64,000 nt of DNA from Tianweitania populi (GCF_014652875.1 NZ_BMZQ01000002.1:372001-436000), one strand, 5' to 3'; shown: positions 1 to 9,498, counted from the first letter of the stretch. Notes: generated by a model from the sequence alone, not told the origin. Translations and numbers: made by a program.

Positions 1-439
1 CTTAGAGGATTAACGCGCCACAAAGCGGGCCCAAAACGGCCTTGAGCATTAAGATTTGTTTAAATTTGTCCCTGTCTACCGCTTGTCTCAGCGGCTCCGG
101 ACTCGGTAATGTCCAGTCAGCGAGAGGGACGGGCGGGGGCCTTAAACCCGAGCCATGAGGATGATACTGCCGCACCGGCTTCGGTGAACGGGTATCTAAG
201 CCCTTTCGCTGTGTAACGATCGAAGCAATATCCAGCAACTTGAGTTGCGGTGTGCAGGCCAATGCGAATCCGTTGGCCCGCCGGAGGTTTGCCGAAAATC
301 GATGGCGTACAAACTCTGGGTGAGAACCCGGACGGGGCGTCTTATTTTCTTGGGCGCACCGCAACGGCTGCGATCGGGAACACAAACAGCGCCTGCCGCA
401 ATGGTGGGTGCGAGCATGACGAATAAGGAACGGCGACAC
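1..439. other. dnaA upstream region, no gene supported
   Basis: No convincing gene is visible here. There is a short AT-rich stretch around 47-75. I found no canonical DnaA box (TTATCCACA or its complement) on either strand, so an origin cannot be called from the sequence, although its position next to dnaA makes it a place to look. Open frames on the minus strand do not resemble a known protein. Confidence 0.5.
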
Positions 440-1984
440 ATGCATAGCGGCCTTGCAGCGAAGAGCGGGTTTAGCCTTCCCATTCAGACGAATTCCAACG
501 AGGACCAGATGACAACAGGCGACGCAGCCGGTGAACGAGTTTTCGAACGCGTAAAGGTGCAGCTGCGGGCCCGTCTCGGGAACGATGTTTATTCAAGCTG
601 GTTCGGCCGCATGAAGCTTGCGGAAGCCTCGAAGGGCATCGTGCGCCTGTCCGTGCCGACCGCCTTCCTCCGCTCCTGGATCAACAACCATTACATCCGC
701 CAGATCGAGGAACTGTGGCAGGCCGAAGAGCCCTCCACGCTCAAGGTCGACGTGATCGTTCGCTCGGCCACCCGCAACACCGCGCCGGCGCAAAGCGAGG
801 CTGCTGCGCAGCGCAACCGCGCCGCTAAGCCGGCTGCCAGCGCAACTGCGGCGCCTTCAATGAAGCCGATGCTGTCGGTGGTTGGTTCGGCCGCTCCGCG
901 TCAGGCGACCGGTGAAACGGAATCGCGCGGTTCGAGCATCGGCTCGCCGCTCGACCAGCGTTATACGTTCGATACTTTCGTGGAAGGCCCGTCGAACCGC
1001 GTCGCTCTTGCAGCCGCCAAGGCTGTTGCCGAAAGCGCGCCCAACGGCGTGCGCTTCAATCCTCTGTTTATTCATTCCTCGGTCGGCCTCGGTAAGACCC
1101 ATCTGCTGCAGGCCATTGCCGACGAGGCGATCCGCAACAAGCCGGGTTCGCGCGTCGTTTATCTGACCGCCGAATATTTCATGTGGCGGTTCGCTTCCGC
1201 GATCCGCGACAACTCTGCGCTCGCCCTCAAAGAACATCTGCGCGACATCGACCTCCTGATCATCGACGACATGCAGTTCCTGCAGGGTAAGTCGATCCAG
1301 AACGAATTCTGCCACCTCCTCAACATGCTGCTCGACAGCGCTAAGCAGGTCGTCGTTGCCGCCGACCGTCCGGCCACCGAGCTGGAATCGCTCGAGCCGC
1401 GCGTGCGTTCGCGTCTCAGCGGCGGCGTGTCGCTTGAAATGGCGGCACCGGACTTCTCCATGCGCTTGTCCATGCTGCGTCATCGCCTGGCGCTGGCGCA
1501 AGCCGAGGATGCCTCGATCACCATCTCCGACGAGATCCTGAACCACATCGCACATGCCATCCCCGGCAGCGGCCGTGAGATCGAAGGCGCGTTCAACCAG
1601 GTGCTGTTCCGCCGCTCCTTCGAGCCTCAGCTCGATGTGGAGCGCATCGACGAGATGCTGGCCCACATCTTCCGCTCGGGCGAGCCCAAGCGGGTGCGCA
1701 TCGAAGACATTCAGCGTATCGTTGCCCGCCACTACAACGTGTCGAAGACCGAGCTTCTGAGTAACCGCCGCACGCGCACCATCGTGAAGCCGCGCCAGGT
1801 GGCGATGTATCTGTCCAAGGTGCTCACCCCGCGCTCCCTGCCGGAAATCGGCCGTCGCTTCGGTGGCCGCGATCACACCACGGTTCTGCATGCCGTGCGC
1901 AAGATCGAGGATCTGTCGGGTTCCGACACCAAGCTCGCCCAGGAACTCGAATTCCTGCGCCGCCTCATCAACGAGGCGCAGTAA
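440..1984 (+). CDS. dnaA: Chromosomal replication initiator protein DnaA
   Basis: ATP-dependent initiator that binds and melts the origin and loads the replicative helicase. From the ATG at 440 (514 residues) the N-terminal domain I covers about 30-110 (DVYSSWFGR near 49-57), followed by an Ala-rich linker to about 165. The AAA+ domain has Walker A GLGKTH near 216-221 and Walker B LLIIDD near 272-277. The DNA-binding domain IV carries the signature GGRDHTT near 475. The start at 440 follows AAGGAA with 9 nt spacing. An ATG at 509 behind GAGGA (4 nt) would give 491 residues and is a realistic alternative, because conservation begins just after it. dnaN and recF follow on the same strand. Confidence 0.97.
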   Translation: MHSGLAAKSGFSLPIQTNSNEDQMTTGDAAGERVFERVKVQLRARLGNDVYSSWFGRMKLAEASKGIVRLSVPTAFLRSWINNHYIRQIEELWQAEEPSTLKVDVIVRSATRNTAPAQSEAAAQRNRAAKPAASATAAPSMKPMLSVVGSAAPRQATGETESRGSSIGSPLDQRYTFDTFVEGPSNRVALAAAKAVAESAPNGVRFNPLFIHSSVGLGKTHLLQAIADEAIRNKPGSRVVYLTAEYFMWRFASAIRDNSALALKEHLRDIDLLIIDDMQFLQGKSIQNEFCHLLNMLLDSAKQVVVAADRPATELESLEPRVRSRLSGGVSLEMAAPDFSMRLSMLRHRLALAQAEDASITISDEILNHIAHAIPGSGREIEGAFNQVLFRRSFEPQLDVERIDEMLAHIFRSGEPKRVRIEDIQRIVARHYNVSKTELLSNRRTRTIVKPRQVAMYLSKVLTPRSLPEIGRRFGGRDHTTVLHAVRKIEDLSGSDTKLAQELEFLRRLINEAQ

Positions 1985-2005
1985 GCTCTAGCCTCTACAT
2001 CAGGC

Positions 2006-2030
2006 AAAGCCCTGTTGATCTACGGGCTTT
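2006..2030 (+). terminator. Hairpin after dnaA
   Basis: AAAGCCC (2006-2012) pairs with GGGCTTT (2024-2030) around an 11-nt loop, 22 nt after the dnaA stop. There is no clear T-tract beyond the stem's own TTT, so it may be a weak terminator or only an mRNA 3'-end structure between dnaA and dnaN. Confidence 0.4.
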
Positions 2031-2171
2031 CAGCGGCCTGAAAAGCTTGCTTTCGCGGCAGATTTGTTGTCAGTCTGCCGCGACTTCGGCAGGGATTCCA
2101 CACTGCCGACGGGACATGCCGGGTATCCTCCTTGACGCCTGTCCCGCTGATTTCATTCGGGACCGGTTGTC

Positions 2172-3287
2172 ATGCGTGTAGTTCTTGAACGCTCGAACCT
2201 TTTGAAGTCGCTCAACCATGTTCATCGTGTTGTTGAGCGCCGCAACACGATCCCGATCCTGTCGAACGTGCTTCTGGCGGCCGAGGGCGCAAACCTCTCG
2301 CTGAAGGCGACCGATCTCGACCTCGAAGTGACCGAAACGATCCCGGCCATGGTCGAGCGCGCCGGCTCAACCACCGTGCCCGCCCATCTCCTTTACGACA
2401 TCGTGCGCAAGCTGCCCGACGGTTCGGAAGTGATGCTGAAGCTCGATGAAGACGGAAACGCCATGACCGTCATGGCCGGCCGCTCGTCATTCCGCTTGCA
2501 GTGCCTGCCGCAGTCGGATTTCCCGCAGCTTTCCGCCGGCACCTTCACCCACATCTTCCGCGTCGAAGCGCCGGCCATCAAGGGCCTGATCGACAAGACG
2601 CAGTTCGCGATCTCGACGGAAGAAACCCGCTATTATCTCAACGGCATCTTCCTGCACACGCATGGCGACCAGGACCTGAAGCTGCGCGCGGTCGCCACAG
2701 ACGGTCACCGCCTGGCCCGCTCGGAAACCGCCGCTCCGTCCGGCTCGGAAGGGATGCCCGGCATCATCGTGCCGCGCAAGACGGTCAGCGAGTTGCAGAA
2801 GCTGCTCGACGATCCGGAAACCACCGTCACGGTCGAACTGTCCGACACCAAGATCCGCTTCACGATCGGCCCTGTGGTGCTGACCTCCAAGCTGATCGAC
2901 GGCACCTTCCCGGATTATCAACGCGTCATCCCGACGGGCAACGACCGCAAGTTGATCATCGACCGCCAGAGCTTCGCTTCCGCCGTGGATCGCGTGTCCA
3001 CCATCTCCTCGGAGCGCGGCCGCGCCGTGAAACTCTCGATCGCATCGGGCCAGGTCACGCTCGCCGTCAACAACCCGGATTCGGGCAGCGCGACGGAAGA
3101 GCTCGCCGCCGACTATGACTCGGATCCGATTGAGATCGGCTTCAACGCGCGTTACCTGCTCGATGTCGCAGCCCAGCTGTCGGGCGGTGATGCCCGCTTC
3201 ATGCTGGCCGATGCCGGTTCGCCGACGCTGATCCACGACGCATCCGACGACGACACGCTGTATGTCCTGATGCCGATGCGCGTCTAG
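2172..3287 (+). CDS. dnaN: DNA polymerase III sliding clamp (beta subunit)
   Basis: Ring-shaped processivity factor that tethers DNA polymerase III to DNA. The 371 residues match the family length and the arrangement of three clamp domains. The N terminus (MRVVLERSNLLKSL) and the C-terminal end (YVLMPMRV) are typical of DnaN. It lies between dnaA and recF in the conserved order, with 187 nt upstream that could hold its own promoter. Confidence 0.97.
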   Translation: MRVVLERSNLLKSLNHVHRVVERRNTIPILSNVLLAAEGANLSLKATDLDLEVTETIPAMVERAGSTTVPAHLLYDIVRKLPDGSEVMLKLDEDGNAMTVMAGRSSFRLQCLPQSDFPQLSAGTFTHIFRVEAPAIKGLIDKTQFAISTEETRYYLNGIFLHTHGDQDLKLRAVATDGHRLARSETAAPSGSEGMPGIIVPRKTVSELQKLLDDPETTVTVELSDTKIRFTIGPVVLTSKLIDGTFPDYQRVIPTGNDRKLIIDRQSFASAVDRVSTISSERGRAVKLSIASGQVTLAVNNPDSGSATEELAADYDSDPIEIGFNARYLLDVAAQLSGGDARFMLADAGSPTLIHDASDDDTLYVLMPMRV

Positions 3288-3301
3288 CGCATCGAGAGGC
3301 T

Positions 3302-4441
3302 ATGGCCGAACCCAGCACGATCGGTAAGTTCCAGCTCACGCAGTTCCGGAACTATGCGCAGCTCGTCACGCGGTTCGAGCCTGGCGCCGTTGTGCTGTTC
3401 GGCGCCAATGGCGCCGGCAAGACCAATCTTCTGGAAGCCATCTCCTTCCTGTCGCCGGGACGCGGTTTGCGGCGCGCGAGCTACCGCGACGTTCCTCGCG
3501 CCGGTGCGGCGGACGGCTTTTCCATCTTTGCCGAAGTCAGCGGACCGGAAGGCGATGCCAGCATCGGCACCGGTACGGGCTCCGACAATGAAGGGGATGC
3601 TGCCCGGAGGGTGCGCATCAATGGCGCACCCGCCCGCAGCGCCGACGATCTCCTGGAATGGCTGCGCGTCATCTGGCTGACGCCGTCGATGGACACGCTT
3701 TTCACCGGCCCAGCCGCCGATCGCCGCCGTTTCGTGGATCGTCTCGTGCTGGCCATCGACCCGCAGCATGGCCGCCGTACGCTCGATTATGAAAAGGCGA
3801 TGCGCGGCCGCAACCGGCTGCTCGCCGAAGACAGCCGCGACACCGCCTGGCTGGATGCGATCGAAACGCAGATGGCCGAGACCGGAACAGCGATCGCCGT
3901 CGCCCGCGTCGAACTGGTGCGCCTTCTCACCGGCCTGATCGAAACCATGCCGGATGGCGCACCCTTCCCCCGCGCTGGTATCGCGCTCACCGGCTTCGTG
4001 GAAGATCAGGTTGCCGGTCGCGCAGCGGTCGACATCGAGGAAAGCTTTCGCCAGGCTTTGCGCGCCAATCGCTATCGCGACCGCGCGTCCGGCCGCACGC
4101 TGGACGGACCCCATCGCGCCGACTTCGTCGTAGAGTATCGCGAAAAGGCGATGCCGGCCGCCCTTTGCTCCACCGGCGAACAGAAGGCCTTGCTGATCGG
4201 CCTGATCCTGTCCCATGCGCGGCTCACCGGCGCGATCACCGGTCTCGTGCCGATCCTTCTGCTGGACGAGATCGCCGCCCATCTCGACGAGAACCGTCGT
4301 GCCGCCCTCTTCTCCATCCTCGAAGAGATCGGCTGCCAGACCTTCATGACCGGCACGGAGCGCGCGCTGTTTGCCAGCCTCGAAACCCGCGCCCAGTTCC
4401 TCCATGTTCAGGACGGCACGGTCACAGCCGATCCCGGCTGA
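3302..4441 (+). CDS. recF: DNA replication and repair protein RecF
   Basis: SMC/ABC-type ATPase that helps load RecA at single-strand gaps (RecFOR pathway). P-loop GANGAGKT at about 34-41, DGPHRADF near 265, an ABC-like signature around STGEQK, and Walker B LLLDEIAAHLDENRR. The 379 residues match the family. It starts 14 nt after dnaN and is probably co-transcribed with it. Confidence 0.97.
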   Translation: MAEPSTIGKFQLTQFRNYAQLVTRFEPGAVVLFGANGAGKTNLLEAISFLSPGRGLRRASYRDVPRAGAADGFSIFAEVSGPEGDASIGTGTGSDNEGDAARRVRINGAPARSADDLLEWLRVIWLTPSMDTLFTGPAADRRRFVDRLVLAIDPQHGRRTLDYEKAMRGRNRLLAEDSRDTAWLDAIETQMAETGTAIAVARVELVRLLTGLIETMPDGAPFPRAGIALTGFVEDQVAGRAAVDIEESFRQALRANRYRDRASGRTLDGPHRADFVVEYREKAMPAALCSTGEQKALLIGLILSHARLTGAITGLVPILLLDEIAAHLDENRRAALFSILEEIGCQTFMTGTERALFASLETRAQFLHVQDGTVTADPG

Positions 4442-4472
4442 CAGCCCCGTTGCGGAAGCCTATGGTGCCGCC

Positions 4473-5246
4473 ATGGATACGCAAGCCTCCCAGCCGCTCT
4501 CGCCTCTTGAAGTCGAACGCTATGCCCGCCACCTCGTGCTGCCGGAAGTCGGCGGCGCCGGTCAGCAGAAGCTCAAGCGCGCCCGCGTGCTGATGGTGGG
4601 AGCCGGCGGTCTCGGCGCGCCGGTGCTGCAATATCTTGCCGCCGCCGGCGTCGGCACGCTCGGCATCGTCGATGACGACACCGTGTCCCTGTCCAACCTT
4701 CAGCGGCAGGTGATCCACGCCACGGGCGCCGTCGGCAAGCCGAAGGTCGACAGCGCGCAACAGGCGATTACGGCGATCAACAGCCATGTCGTGGTGGAAA
4801 AGCACGTCCTGCGCCTCGATCAAACGAGTGCTGCCGACCTCGTCCCGCGCTACGACATGGTGGTGGACGGCTCCGACAATTTCGAAACCCGCTATCTCCT
4901 CGCCGATGCCTGCGCCGATGCCCAGCGTCCGCTGGTGAGTGCAGCACTCGGCCGCTTCGATGGCTCGCTCACCGTTCTCACGCCGTACGCCACCACGACT
5001 GAGGGCGCGCCCTGCCCGTCTTATCGCGACCTCTTTCCCGAACCGCCGCCCGCCGGGCTCGTGCCTTCCTGCGCCCAGGCCGGCGTGCTCGGCGCCCTGC
5101 CCGGCGTGATCGGCAGCCTGCAGGCCATGGAGGTCATCAAGCTCATCACCGGCATCGGCACGCCACTGATCGGCCGCCTGCTGCTTTACGATGCGCTTGC
5201 CGCCCGCTTCGATGAAATCCGCTATCGCGCGAAGAAAACCGCATGA
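4473..5246 (+). CDS. HesA/MoeB/ThiF family adenylyltransferase
   Basis: E1-like enzyme that adenylates the C-terminal Gly-Gly of a ubiquitin-like sulfur carrier (MoaD or ThiS). The nucleotide-binding motif VGAGGLGAP lies at 42-50, followed by VDDDTVSLSNLQRQ, and the conserved cysteine segment VPSCAQAGVLG is present. The zinc-binding CxxC pairs of Escherichia coli MoeB are not seen: the position of CYRC reads CPSYRD and the C terminus lacks cysteines. No carrier protein or thiamine/molybdopterin gene is adjacent, so the partner is unknown. The ATG at 4473 gives the family-like start; the reading frame is open further upstream into recF. It overlaps the GNAT gene by ATGA. Confidence 0.88.
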   Translation: MDTQASQPLSPLEVERYARHLVLPEVGGAGQQKLKRARVLMVGAGGLGAPVLQYLAAAGVGTLGIVDDDTVSLSNLQRQVIHATGAVGKPKVDSAQQAITAINSHVVVEKHVLRLDQTSAADLVPRYDMVVDGSDNFETRYLLADACADAQRPLVSAALGRFDGSLTVLTPYATTTEGAPCPSYRDLFPEPPPAGLVPSCAQAGVLGALPGVIGSLQAMEVIKLITGIGTPLIGRLLLYDALAARFDEIRYRAKKTA

Positions 5247-5716
5247 CGATGGAGGTCCTTCCCCTTCCCGCCACTTTCACGGACTGGGAAGGCCTGCGCC
5301 TGCTCATCCGCCGCGCCTTCGGTCCCATGGACGGCGTCATCGATCCGCCGTCCTCGACCCACCTGCTGACGGCCGACAGCCTCGCGGAGAAGGCTCGCCG
5401 AGAACAAGCCTTCATCGCCCAAGACGGCGAACAACTCGTCGGCTGCGTGTTCCTCGAAGATCGCGGCGATCATCTTTACCTCGGCCGCTACGCGGTCGAT
5501 CCAGCGTTTCACGGCCGCGGTGTCGGCCGCGTCCTCATGGACGCCGCCTTCGCCCATGCAAGCGCGCTCGGCCGTCCCGAAATCGAGTTGCAAGCCCGCA
5601 TCGAACTCACCGACAATCACGCCATCTTCAAGCGTCTCGGCTTCACCGAACACGCCCGCACCAGCCATGCCGGTTACACACGGCCAACCTCAGTCACCTT
5701 CCGGAAGGCGCTGTGA
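5243..5716 (+). CDS. GNAT family N-acetyltransferase
   Basis: Predicted acetyl-CoA-dependent acetyltransferase of 157 residues. The acetyl-CoA-binding motif A is visible as DPAFHGRGVGRVLM near 90-103, preceded by a beta strand (LYLGRYAV) and followed by NHAIFKRLGF. The substrate cannot be read from the sequence. It overlaps the ThiF-like gene upstream (ATGA) and the aconitase X gene downstream (GTGA), which suggests translational coupling in one operon. Confidence 0.85.
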   Translation: MTMEVLPLPATFTDWEGLRLLIRRAFGPMDGVIDPPSSTHLLTADSLAEKARREQAFIAQDGEQLVGCVFLEDRGDHLYLGRYAVDPAFHGRGVGRVLMDAAFAHASALGRPEIELQARIELTDNHAIFKRLGFTEHARTSHAGYTRPTSVTFRKAL

Positions 5717-6963
5717 GCCTCGTCCTTTCGCCGGAAGAACGAGCCATCGCCGGCGGGTCTGACGGCGCGGCCATCGCCATGCGCCTCGTGGCCGAAAGCG
5801 CCCGCCTGCTCGGCGCGCCGCGCCTGATCCCGATCGCTTCCGCCCATATCGACGGCGCGCTTTATCATGGTGATTCCGGCACGCTCTTCGCCGAACGGCT
5901 GGTGGAAGGCGGCGCCAGGGTCAGCGTGCGCGCGACCCTCAATGTCGGCGCACTCGATCTCACCGGCTCCTGCCGAGTGCGTCTCGCCGATCATCCCCGC
6001 GATATGGCGCAGCGCATGATGGGCGCTTATCGCGCGCTTGGCTGCGAACCGAGCTGGACCTGCGCGCCCTACCAGGCCGGCCACCGTCCAGCCTTCGGCA
6101 CCGATGTCGCCTGGGGCGAATCCAATGCCGTCGTGTTCTGCAACTCCGTTCTCGGCGCCCGCACCAATCGCTACGGTGACTTCCTCGACATCGCCTGCGC
6201 CATTGCCGGCCGCGCCCCCGACACTGGTCTGCACCGCCCGGAAAATCGCCGCGCCAGCATCATCTTCGATGTCAGCCAGATCGATCCCGGCTTCCTCGCC
6301 TCGGACATCGCCTGGCCGATCCTCGGCACCCTGTTCGGCCGCACCGTCGGTTCCAACATCGGGGTCGTCAAAGGCATCGAGACCCATCCCGGCGAGGACG
6401 CTCTGAAGGCGTTCGGAGCGGCATCCGCTTCGGCTGGCGCGGTCGGTCTCTTCCACATCGCCGGCGTGACACCGGAAGCGCCGGATGTCGCCGCCATATT
6501 GGCGAACGGGCCCGTCGAGGTCGTTTCAATCGACCAAACCGCGCTGCGAAACACCCAATCCGCGCTCTCGACCATCGCTTCTACCGGCCAGTTGGATGCC
6601 GTTGCAATCGGAAGCCCGCACCTGTCCTTCGCCGAAATCCGCACCCTCATCCGCCTCCTGAACGGCCGCCGCGTTTGTCTCCCCTTCTACGCCTGCACCG
6701 GCCGCCACGTCCTTAAGCAACTGGAAACGCACGGTTTGCTGGCGGATCTGACTAGCGCCGGCATCACCCTCGTCGCCGACACCTGTGTCGTCGTCACGCC
6801 TATCCTAGCCGACCTGCCGAACGGCATCCTCATGACCAATTCCGGAAAATTCGCCCATTACGCGCCAGGAAACACTGGATATTCAGTGCTTTACGGCTCA
6901 CTCGCCGATTGCGTGGAAAGCGCGGTCTGCGGCCGACCGACCTTCACCCAGGTCGCCGCATGA
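5713..6963 (+). CDS. Aconitase X catalytic subunit (DUF521)
   Basis: Large subunit of an aconitase X-type dehydratase. Known bacterial members dehydrate cis-3-hydroxy-L-proline, and archaeal relatives dehydrate mevalonate 5-phosphate. The 416 residues show typical AcnX segments: LVLSPEE at the N terminus, CAPYQAGHRPAFGTDVAWGE, GARTNRYGD, and a C-terminal MTNSGKFAHYAPG. The GTG start at 5713 overlaps the preceding stop (GTGA). The small swivel subunit follows with an ATGA overlap, so this is the split two-gene form. No proline-catabolism gene is adjacent, so the substrate is inferred only from the family. Confidence 0.9.
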   Translation: MSLVLSPEERAIAGGSDGAAIAMRLVAESARLLGAPRLIPIASAHIDGALYHGDSGTLFAERLVEGGARVSVRATLNVGALDLTGSCRVRLADHPRDMAQRMMGAYRALGCEPSWTCAPYQAGHRPAFGTDVAWGESNAVVFCNSVLGARTNRYGDFLDIACAIAGRAPDTGLHRPENRRASIIFDVSQIDPGFLASDIAWPILGTLFGRTVGSNIGVVKGIETHPGEDALKAFGAASASAGAVGLFHIAGVTPEAPDVAAILANGPVEVVSIDQTALRNTQSALSTIASTGQLDAVAIGSPHLSFAEIRTLIRLLNGRRVCLPFYACTGRHVLKQLETHGLLADLTSAGITLVADTCVVVTPILADLPNGILMTNSGKFAHYAPGNTGYSVLYGSLADCVESAVCGRPTFTQVAA

Positions 6964-7370
6964 GGTTTCAAACCGAAATCCTGGTTCGCGGCCAGGCCGG
7001 CACCGGCGAAGCGCTCGTCTTCACCCAACCCATCAGCTTCTGGGGTGGCATCGACCCCACCAGCGGCCGCGTCACCGACGTCCGCCATCCCCAACACGGC
7101 GCTTCCATCGCCGGCCGCGTCCTCTTCCTGCCCGGCACCATCGGCTCCTCCTCAGCCTCCGCCGTGTTGCTCGAACTCGTCTACGCCAACCACGCCCCTG
7201 CCGCCCTCATCATGGACGCGCCGGATGCCATTTTGCTGCTCGGCCTGCTGGTCGCCCAGGAAATGGGCTGGCCAACGCCGATCGCGGTGCGGCTGAAGGC
7301 TGCTGAACAAGGCGGGTTTGCTGGGCAGACCGTGAGTGTCGGCGAGGATGGATTGCTGAAGGTGCTGTGA
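6960..7370 (+). CDS. Aconitase X swivel-domain subunit (DUF126)
   Basis: Small subunit (136 residues) that supplies the swivel domain to complete the aconitase X active site with the preceding large subunit. Recognised from ALVFTQPISFWGGIDPTSG, the LPGTIGSSSAS loop, and the AALIMDAPDAILLLG segment typical of DUF126. The ATG at 6960 overlaps the large-subunit stop, so the two chains are probably made in coupled fashion. The operon ends in a palindromic repeat element. Confidence 0.9.
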   Translation: MRFQTEILVRGQAGTGEALVFTQPISFWGGIDPTSGRVTDVRHPQHGASIAGRVLFLPGTIGSSSASAVLLELVYANHAPAALIMDAPDAILLLGLLVAQEMGWPTPIAVRLKAAEQGGFAGQTVSVGEDGLLKVL

Positions 7371-7374
7371 AGCC

Positions 7375-7664
7375 GTGCGTCCTTCGAGGCTCGCTCCGCT
7401 CGCACCTCAGGATGAGGACCATCGCCGCTTCGTCATCCTCGGGCTTGACCCGAGGATCCATGCCAGAACGCTCCTGTGGAAGAGCCAACGGCACCCGTAA
7501 GCGCTTCGTCGTTGTTTCACCGTTCTGGCATGGATCCTCGGGTCAAGCCCGAGGATGACGACGCGGATAGGTCAGGCTCTCGCACACCTCATCCTGAGGT
7601 GCGAGCCCCCGCAGCGCCAAACGGGCTCACTCTTTCCCTTGCTGGCGAGCCTCGAAGGACGCAC
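7375..7664. repeat. Nested palindromic repeat element, copy A
   Basis: The outer arms 7375-7394 and 7645-7664 are a perfect 20-bp inverted repeat. A second pair, 7402-7417 and 7587-7602, is perfect over 16 bp. Inside, 7431-7470 and 7521-7560 form a perfect 40-bp inverted repeat around a 50-nt loop. The outer arms are identical to those of the copy at 13981-14200. The right end touches the stop codon of the dehydrogenase gene on the minus strand. No open frame in it is credible. It is a dispersed palindromic (MITE- or REP-like) element and may also act as a transcription barrier between convergent genes. Confidence 0.85.
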
Positions 7665-8665
7665 TACACCCTGTTCGGCAGCACCCGGTCCGGCGGGCGA
7701 TGCCCGTCCAGAAACGCCCGGATGTTGATGATGACTTTCTCGCCCATGTCGATACGGCTTTCGATTGTGGCGGAGGCCATGTGCGGCAGGAGGACGACCT
7801 TGCCCTTGTTGGCGAGCTTCACGAGCTTGGGGTTCACCACCGGCTCCTGCTCGAACACGTCGAGCCCCGCCCCCGCCAGCTTTCCGTCCTGGATCATCCC
7901 GATCAGGGCCGTCTCATCGACGATGTCGCCGCGCGCCGTGTTTACGAGATAGGCCGTCGGCTGCATCAAGGCCAGGCGACGGGCGGACAGCAGGTGGAAG
8001 GTCGCCGGCGTCGAGGGGCAGTTCACCGAAATGATGTCCATGCGCGCCAGCATCTGGTCGAGGCTTTCCCAATAGGTCGCCTCCAGCTCGTCTTCCACGG
8101 CCGCCGAAACATGCTTGCGGTTATGGTAGTGGATCGACAGGCCGAAAGCCTTGGCGCGCCGTGCGACTGCGGTGCCGATGCGACCCATGCCGACGATGCC
8201 CAGCCGCTTGCCGCCCAACCGGCGGCCGAGCATCCAGGTCGGCGACCAGCCCGCCCATTTGCCCTGCGTGTGCAGGATGTTGGCGCCTTCCGCCAACCGG
8301 CGCGGCACGGCCATGATCAAGGCCATGGTCATGTCGGCGGTGTCTTCGGTCAAAACGTTCGGCGTATTGGTGACGGTGATGCCGCGCGCGGCAGCGGCCG
8401 CTACATCGACATTATCGACGCCGTTTCCGTAATTGGCGATTAGCTTCAGGTTGGGACCGGCCTGCGCGATCACGGCGGCATCGATGCGGTCGCGCACGGT
8501 GGGCACCAGCACCTGCGCCTCACCCACGGCCGCAACCAGTTCCGGCTGCGTCATGATGCGGTCGTCTTCGTTCAGGCGCGCGTCGAACAGCTCGCGCATG
8601 CGCGTTTCAACGGGATCGGGCAGCTTGCGGGTCAGCACGACCAGCGGTCGTTTGCGGCTCGACAT
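7664..8665 (-). CDS. D-2-hydroxyacid dehydrogenase (glyoxylate reductase-like)
   Basis: NAD(P)H-dependent D-isomer-specific 2-hydroxyacid dehydrogenase of 333 residues, closest in look to glyoxylate/hydroxypyruvate reductases. It has the Rossmann motif GIVGMGRIGTAVARR, catalytic-site elements in VNTARGDIVDE and LPHMASAT, and the substrate loop YGNGVDNVD. The ATG at 8665 sits about 9 nt after a strong GGGAGGGG ribosome site on the minus strand; an in-frame codon 20 residues upstream is less likely. It is convergent with the aconitase X operon across the repeat element. Confidence 0.9.
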   Translation of the reverse strand: MSSRKRPLVVLTRKLPDPVETRMRELFDARLNEDDRIMTQPELVAAVGEAQVLVPTVRDRIDAAVIAQAGPNLKLIANYGNGVDNVDVAAAAARGITVTNTPNVLTEDTADMTMALIMAVPRRLAEGANILHTQGKWAGWSPTWMLGRRLGGKRLGIVGMGRIGTAVARRAKAFGLSIHYHNRKHVSAAVEDELEATYWESLDQMLARMDIISVNCPSTPATFHLLSARRLALMQPTAYLVNTARGDIVDETALIGMIQDGKLAGAGLDVFEQEPVVNPKLVKLANKGKVVLLPHMASATIESRIDMGEKVIINIRAFLDGHRPPDRVLPNRV

Positions 8666-8831
8666 GATGGACGCCCCTCCCAAAGCGGGTCTTGTTGAGA
8701 CCTCTTTAACCAAGACTTGCGACACTTCGATCCGTGCCTTCAGCGTCTCTCGGTCCTACCAAGCCGATGAGCGGAAGACAAAGGGAAAAGGCGGCCATGG
8801 GCCGCGCGCAAAGTCATCGGGAAACAAGACC

Positions 8832-9452
8832 ATGAAAGGCCTTCATCTTCGTTATGCGCTTCTGGCCGCCGTCGTTGCCGCCATTGTGCCCCACGCGACG
8901 AGCCCGAGCTTTGCACAAGAAGAACCAGTTGCCACCTCTCAGGAAGCGACCCCCGAGGAAGCCGCTCCAGCGGCGGGTGAAACGGCAGTGGTCCCAAACC
9001 TTCCCCGCCGTGGAAGCGGCCTGCCTCTTCCGCGTTTCGTCAGCCTGAAGTCCGGCCGCGTCAATTCCCGGGTTGGACCCGGCGTGAACTATGCCGTCGA
9101 CTGGATGTATCTGAAGTCGGGCATGCCGATGGAGATCATCCAGGAATACGACAACTGGCGCCGCGTGCGTGACCCGGATGGTGCGGAAGGCTGGGTCAAC
9201 CAGTCGCTTCTGTCCGGCCGCCGCACGGCAATCGTCGCGCCCTGGCAGCGCGGCAAGCCGGATGCGGTGATCTCGGTGATGGACCAGCCCAACAAGGAAG
9301 CCAGCGTCGTTGCCCGCGTCGAGCCGGGCGTCATCGGCACGATCAAGACCTGCAACGGGTCGTGGTGCGAAATGACGTTTGCAGGGCGTGAAGGCTGGAT
9401 CAGCCAGGCGTTGTTGTGGGGCGCGTATCCCGGCGAGACGGTCAAGGACTAG
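8832..9452 (+). CDS. Secreted protein with two SH3-like domains
   Basis: Predicted periplasmic or envelope protein of 206 residues. An N-terminal signal peptide (hydrophobic run to about residue 27, cleavage after SFA) is followed by a Pro/Glu/Ala-rich spacer. Two bacterial SH3-type repeats follow: the first around RVNSRVGPGVNYAV to GWVNQSLL, the second from VISVMDQPN to GWISQALLWG. SH3b domains often bind peptidoglycan peptides, so a wall-associated role is likely but inferred. It stands alone between divergent and convergent neighbours. Confidence 0.85.
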   Translation: MKGLHLRYALLAAVVAAIVPHATSPSFAQEEPVATSQEATPEEAAPAAGETAVVPNLPRRGSGLPLPRFVSLKSGRVNSRVGPGVNYAVDWMYLKSGMPMEIIQEYDNWRRVRDPDGAEGWVNQSLLSGRRTAIVAPWQRGKPDAVISVMDQPNKEASVVARVEPGVIGTIKTCNGSWCEMTFAGREGWISQALLWGAYPGETVKD

Positions 9453-9498
9453 AACAGAGAGTGTGCAGACGGGCGCCGATGTTGTCGGCTGGTCAGGC

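Noticed and set aside
1-439. Origin of replication next to dnaA
   Set aside because: No canonical DnaA boxes were found, so position alone does not support calling oriC.
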